Source: Mimachlamys varia
Taxonomy: Eukaryota > Mollusca > Bivalvia > Pectinida > Pectinidae
Length of the DNA: 64,000 nucleotides
Direction: 5' to 3'
Assembly (NCBI GenBank): GCA_947623455.1
Contig: OX392538.1
Coordinates: forward strand, 744,001-808,000
Below, piece after piece: positions 60,480 through 64,000 of the stretch (position 1 is the first letter of the stretch; each line of letters starts with the position of its first letter). Made by a program: the position numbers and the translations under genes. The notes beneath the pieces were generated by a model. It had not been told where the DNA came from. It did not search any database and worked only from the letters and a program-made list of their open reading frames with translations.

Positions 60480-61500
60480 AACATTTAAAGAGTGACCTTT
60501 TCTTGATACTTGACACATTAATATTGCCTCACCAAGGTAAACCCATACCCCAAGCATGAATCAAGTTCCAGTGACAAGTAGTATAGGAGATGGAGACTTA
60601 ACAAACTTTTTCTTTCATTTACTTTTTTTATTAAGACACATCGCCTCACTAAGTTGGACCCATACCCCAAGTATGAAGTTCCGGTGATTGTAGAACATGA
60701 AATTAAGCCCGGACAAATATTTAATGATGTAGGTCAGAGAGACCTATTTTTGATACACAAGACTGCCTCTGCAAGGTGAACCCATACCTAAGATAAGTTC
60801 CAGTGATGGCCTAAAGAGATAGACCCCAAACAAACTTTCTCTTTGATGAAGGTTGTTACGTAAACAAACACGACCTTGCATTACAACATCAGGAAGTTAA
60901 CGAAACAGTTGAATTGGTCTGTACCTTTTGGCCTGGTGGTAACATCATCGTGCCATAACCTAGAGGTCTTTCTCGTGAATATGGTTTCTTGTCTAACAAT
61001 TGATATTTTTTCATTATAGTTACAGCCCCTGGTTACCATTTCTATGTAACATTAGTTGCTTTGTGTCAAACCTGGTTTGATTTGTTTGTCTGCGTCATGT
61101 TATATTCTGTCACGTTTGTGACAAGGTCAAAGGTCAAAATATAGGTCAGTGTAACAGTGTAACATACTTCTGATACATGACACACTGTCATAACAAGGTA
61201 AACACATGCACCTGATTGAAGTTTCAGTGACCAAGAGTGTAGGAGATAAAGCTCAAACAAACAAAAAACGGTCAAAGGTCAAAATGTAGGTCAGATTGAC
61301 CTTTTTTTTTATACATGACACTGGGCCCCCAACAAGGTGAAGTCATACCTGATGTATGAAGTTCCAGTTACTTGTAGAGTATGAGATAGTGCCCAGGAAA
61401 CCTTTTTCTTTGATGAAGGTCAAAGGTCAAATATAGGTCAGAGTGACCTAGGTCTGATACAAGACCTTACCAAGGTAAACCTATATAACCAAAGTATAAA
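60480..61500. repeat. Diverged long tandem repeat with nuclear-receptor-type motifs
   Basis: About five to six degenerate copies of a roughly 150-bp or longer unit that reads, in pieces, TGACACATTAATATTGCCTC, ACCAAGGTAAACCCATACC, AAGTTCCAGTGAC, GAAGGTCAAAGGTCAAATAT, AGGTCAGAGTGACC. Spacing varies, so it may instead be clustered dispersed elements. Confidence 0.6.
61288..61449. promoter_or_regulatory. ERE-like and DR1-like hexamer pairs
   Basis: AGGTCAGATTGACCT (61288-61302) and AGGTCAGAGTGACCT (61435-61449) are perfect AGGTCA palindromes with 3-bp spacers. AGGTCAAAGGTCA (61417-61429; also 61124-61136) is a DR1. A one-mismatch palindrome lies at 60731-60745. Binding is inference. Confidence 0.4.
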
Positions 61501-61504
61501 AAGT

Positions 61505-64000
61505 AGCCAAATATTCTCAGATTCATAGATTTTCAATTATTCCACTCCAAATTAATGTCTATTCTGCACATTTGCTCAATTCAAACTTTAAAGCCTAGTG
61601 AAATCAAAGTACTGAAAGTACTGAAACGCTAAAACTTCTAACAAAAGTATGTATTTTTTAACAGCTATTGAAGTGATTTTGTTGTGTGAGTTACTAAGTT
61701 TCGATATCAGAAGGTTTCAGAATAGGGATTAGGTTTGTAAGTATTTAGAGTAAACATAATTTACACGCAAATTGTTCAGATTGACGAGTTGTTTTCAATC
61801 TACATGTACAATTTAGTGCAGTGCTTTTACAATTTGACAAAAATATATATTTTTTTTATTTTGAAATGAATATTGATCAATTTGCAGGGAAGCGAATGTG
61901 TTTCTTTTAATATATGCATTGAAATATACGGTATTAGTTTGTTAGACATAAAATGAAGCTTTATTTCATAAACCTTCCCTGCAACACTTAAAACAATTTA
62001 AGCAAGAAATCACACCTGAGATCCAGTTGGAAATGCAAGATGAGGATTAATTACGGGAGCAATGGCAAATCAAAGTTGAAACGACATATACTGGTTTGTT
62101 TTGATAATAAAATGTTTGTTTGTAAGGTAATAACAGTTTGCATTATGAAATAGACACATCATACCAACCTCCTAAAAGTACGATTAATGAAAACGGATGT
62201 AATGTAGGAATTTAAACATTTCGTTTCATTTCATTCTATATCATACATATGTACATGTATATCTCATTAAAGATTTAAGATATGATGTCGTTTGTAGAAA
62301 ACCAAATGCGACATTAACTTTGGAACATATATAATCTATTAAGTCTTATAAACATTTAAGACATCGGATAAAGAATATCTCGTGCATCAGAGACACTAAC
62401 GTATGCACATACATAGTAAGCCAAACATATCTGTATGAACATTAAACGATAGGTCCCAGAAGGATCTTGGTACCCACCATAGACTATCTTCATTTGTTAA
62501 AAAAAAAAAGTTGGATTTTTCCTTTCTTTTTTCTTCTTAAGAAAAGGCATTATCAACTGAAAGATGGTATTCTGTGAGCTAAATGTCCAAGATGGCCGTC
62601 GGTCAGAAATCAAATCAAAACCAGGACTGTTGGCTATGAAGCGATGATATAATCAAAGTTTAATACAAATTGCATGACAGTACACACGCACCTGTTAGCG
62701 GTGTGTCTGGGACATACCACGATCCGTACATACGAGTGTGTATATATATAGCACCGATCGCGAGAGCTCGAGGTTATACATGGTGTGTGTAGCTATACAC
62801 CGAGAGGTCAAACTAAGAACAGAGACGTAATATTTAAATGAGCTGTGGGAGTGAAAAATTGATTTCTTTGTTACAAATTGCATATAGATTATTAAAGTCA
62901 TCATAATTATCAACAATACCATAGGAACATCATTTCCTTTAATGTTCAGGCTTTCAAATAGTTCATATATCATGCGATTGGTAGTTATTCAAGCTTTTCC
63001 GGAGCGGGAGGGGAAAAAATGACATGGGTCAAAAGGTCACAGAATAGTGGCAGCAATAGACGCCAAAACTACTCGTAGTTTTAGCGCTAAAAACCAACAC
63101 GCTACAATTAATAGAAAAGCAAGTAAAAGCAAATATAATGAAGACTTCTTTCCTATACATCCACAAAATCATAATCCATTAAGATTTATCATTTTCAAAA
63201 GTACATTTACTCTGGACATAACATCAAACCTAAAAGACAAAAAGTTTCACAATAAGGACTCAACTCGAATACGATATATAACTGGACTATTGAAAAGCTA
63301 TTAAACATTAGTTCCAGAGCAGTGAACTTATAACATCTGCCAAACAACAGTTCATGATTGCATTAACAAGTCTGCCATTCATTAAGTAAACTTTCTGACG
63401 TCGGACAGACAGATATGGGCCACTTTGTTATCCTGACGTACAATCTAGGGTTATCTAAGGTGAATGGTTGGCATACCTATTATCACATTTACCTGTCCCA
63501 TTTATAGACCCCATTTCTTGTAAGCATTTTACATACTTGCCAACTTTTTAAAATTTCCATGGGGGAGATCACGCATGCTCAGAATTTAAAACCTAAATAA
63601 TATGTAAACACGAACATTCAGAGAAAAAAAAAAATTTTAATGGCTTCTTTTGAATTCTTTCTGATGAAATCATCAGATTTTCAAAAATAGGAACAGTTAA
63701 GTAAATTCCAAAGTTGAAAATGCAACATTTTAGGGTCCAAAATCGGGAGTCTCTCTCCTAAATAGGGAGGGTTGGCAAGTATGATTTTAATTTAGCTAGC
63801 TCAATGAATAGTGCAATCTCTTCTTGTATTTTTGCTTCAGTGTAAGTTTCTTATCATCCTTAAAAAGTTTGCAAAGCAACCTTGACTAAGTCAGGAAGCA
63901 TAAAAAACAATATCCTACCACATCTACTTATAGAGTCATGTTTGACAAAAAGTTAGTGGAGTCATTATTCGGTTCTCATTTTGAGGATTGATGTTTACTT
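61505..64000. other. Non-coding to window end, nothing recognised
   Basis: AT-rich. Short frames (92 codons minus at 62695-62973; 85 codons plus at 63047-63304) have no domain or splice support. AAGATGGCCGTC at 62589 resembles a YY1 site. No array or RNA gene seen. Confidence 0.5.

Noticed and set aside
1..64000. CRISPR array among the tandem repeats
   Set aside because: Repeats are contiguous or nearly so with no unique spacers, and the window is eukaryotic.

Overview
The window reads as non-coding-rich nuclear DNA of a marine invertebrate, most likely a bivalve mollusc. The evidence is AT-rich sequence, spliced genes with GT-AG introns, many short tandem-repeat arrays, tRNA-derived SINEs, palindromic MITEs, and reverse-transcriptase relics of a type I associate with bivalves and other aquatic animals. 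The bivalve assignment is inference, because no diagnostic single-copy host gene was recognised. There is no sign of bacterial or organellar sequence.

The one clearly intact gene is on the minus strand at 507-6179. Eight exons with matching GT-AG borders and phases join into a 992-codon reading frame. It holds a Mutator-like (MULE-related) DDE transposase domain, then a basic linker, then a complete DEDDh 3'-5' exonuclease domain. It is either a living transposon gene or a domesticated one. No terminal inverted repeats were found around it, and its 3' flank reaches the window edge. Two NF-kappaB-like palindromes lie just upstream of its start codon.

From about 9.6 to 50.3 kb the DNA is dominated by about fifteen unrelated minisatellite arrays, with units of 16 to 69 bp and together roughly 15 kb. 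The long ORFs inside them are artefacts of repeat lengths or compositions that exclude stop codons. Between the arrays lie MITEs and hairpin elements (19.06, 19.35, 23.87, 26.82 kb), dimeric and other tRNA-derived SINEs (11.34, 23.3, 53.7, 57.6 kb), and two decayed copies of a Penelope-like reverse transcriptase (39.8-40.4 kb plus strand; 46.2-48.0 kb minus strand). Near 50.9 kb a separate piece carries a compact hammerhead-ribozyme-like fold inside a 1.4 kb segment with inverted-repeat ends.

From 52 to 64 kb the sequence is mostly featureless intron or intergenic DNA. It holds a possible first coding exon of a host gene on the minus strand (54121-54210), another possible exon (58166-58507), a pogo/Tigger-like MITE (59.0-59.7 kb) and a diverged long repeat with nuclear-receptor-type palindromes (60.5-61.5 kb). 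The transposase-exonuclease gene, the ribozyme-like motif and the density of mobile and tandem repeats are the parts most worth attention.
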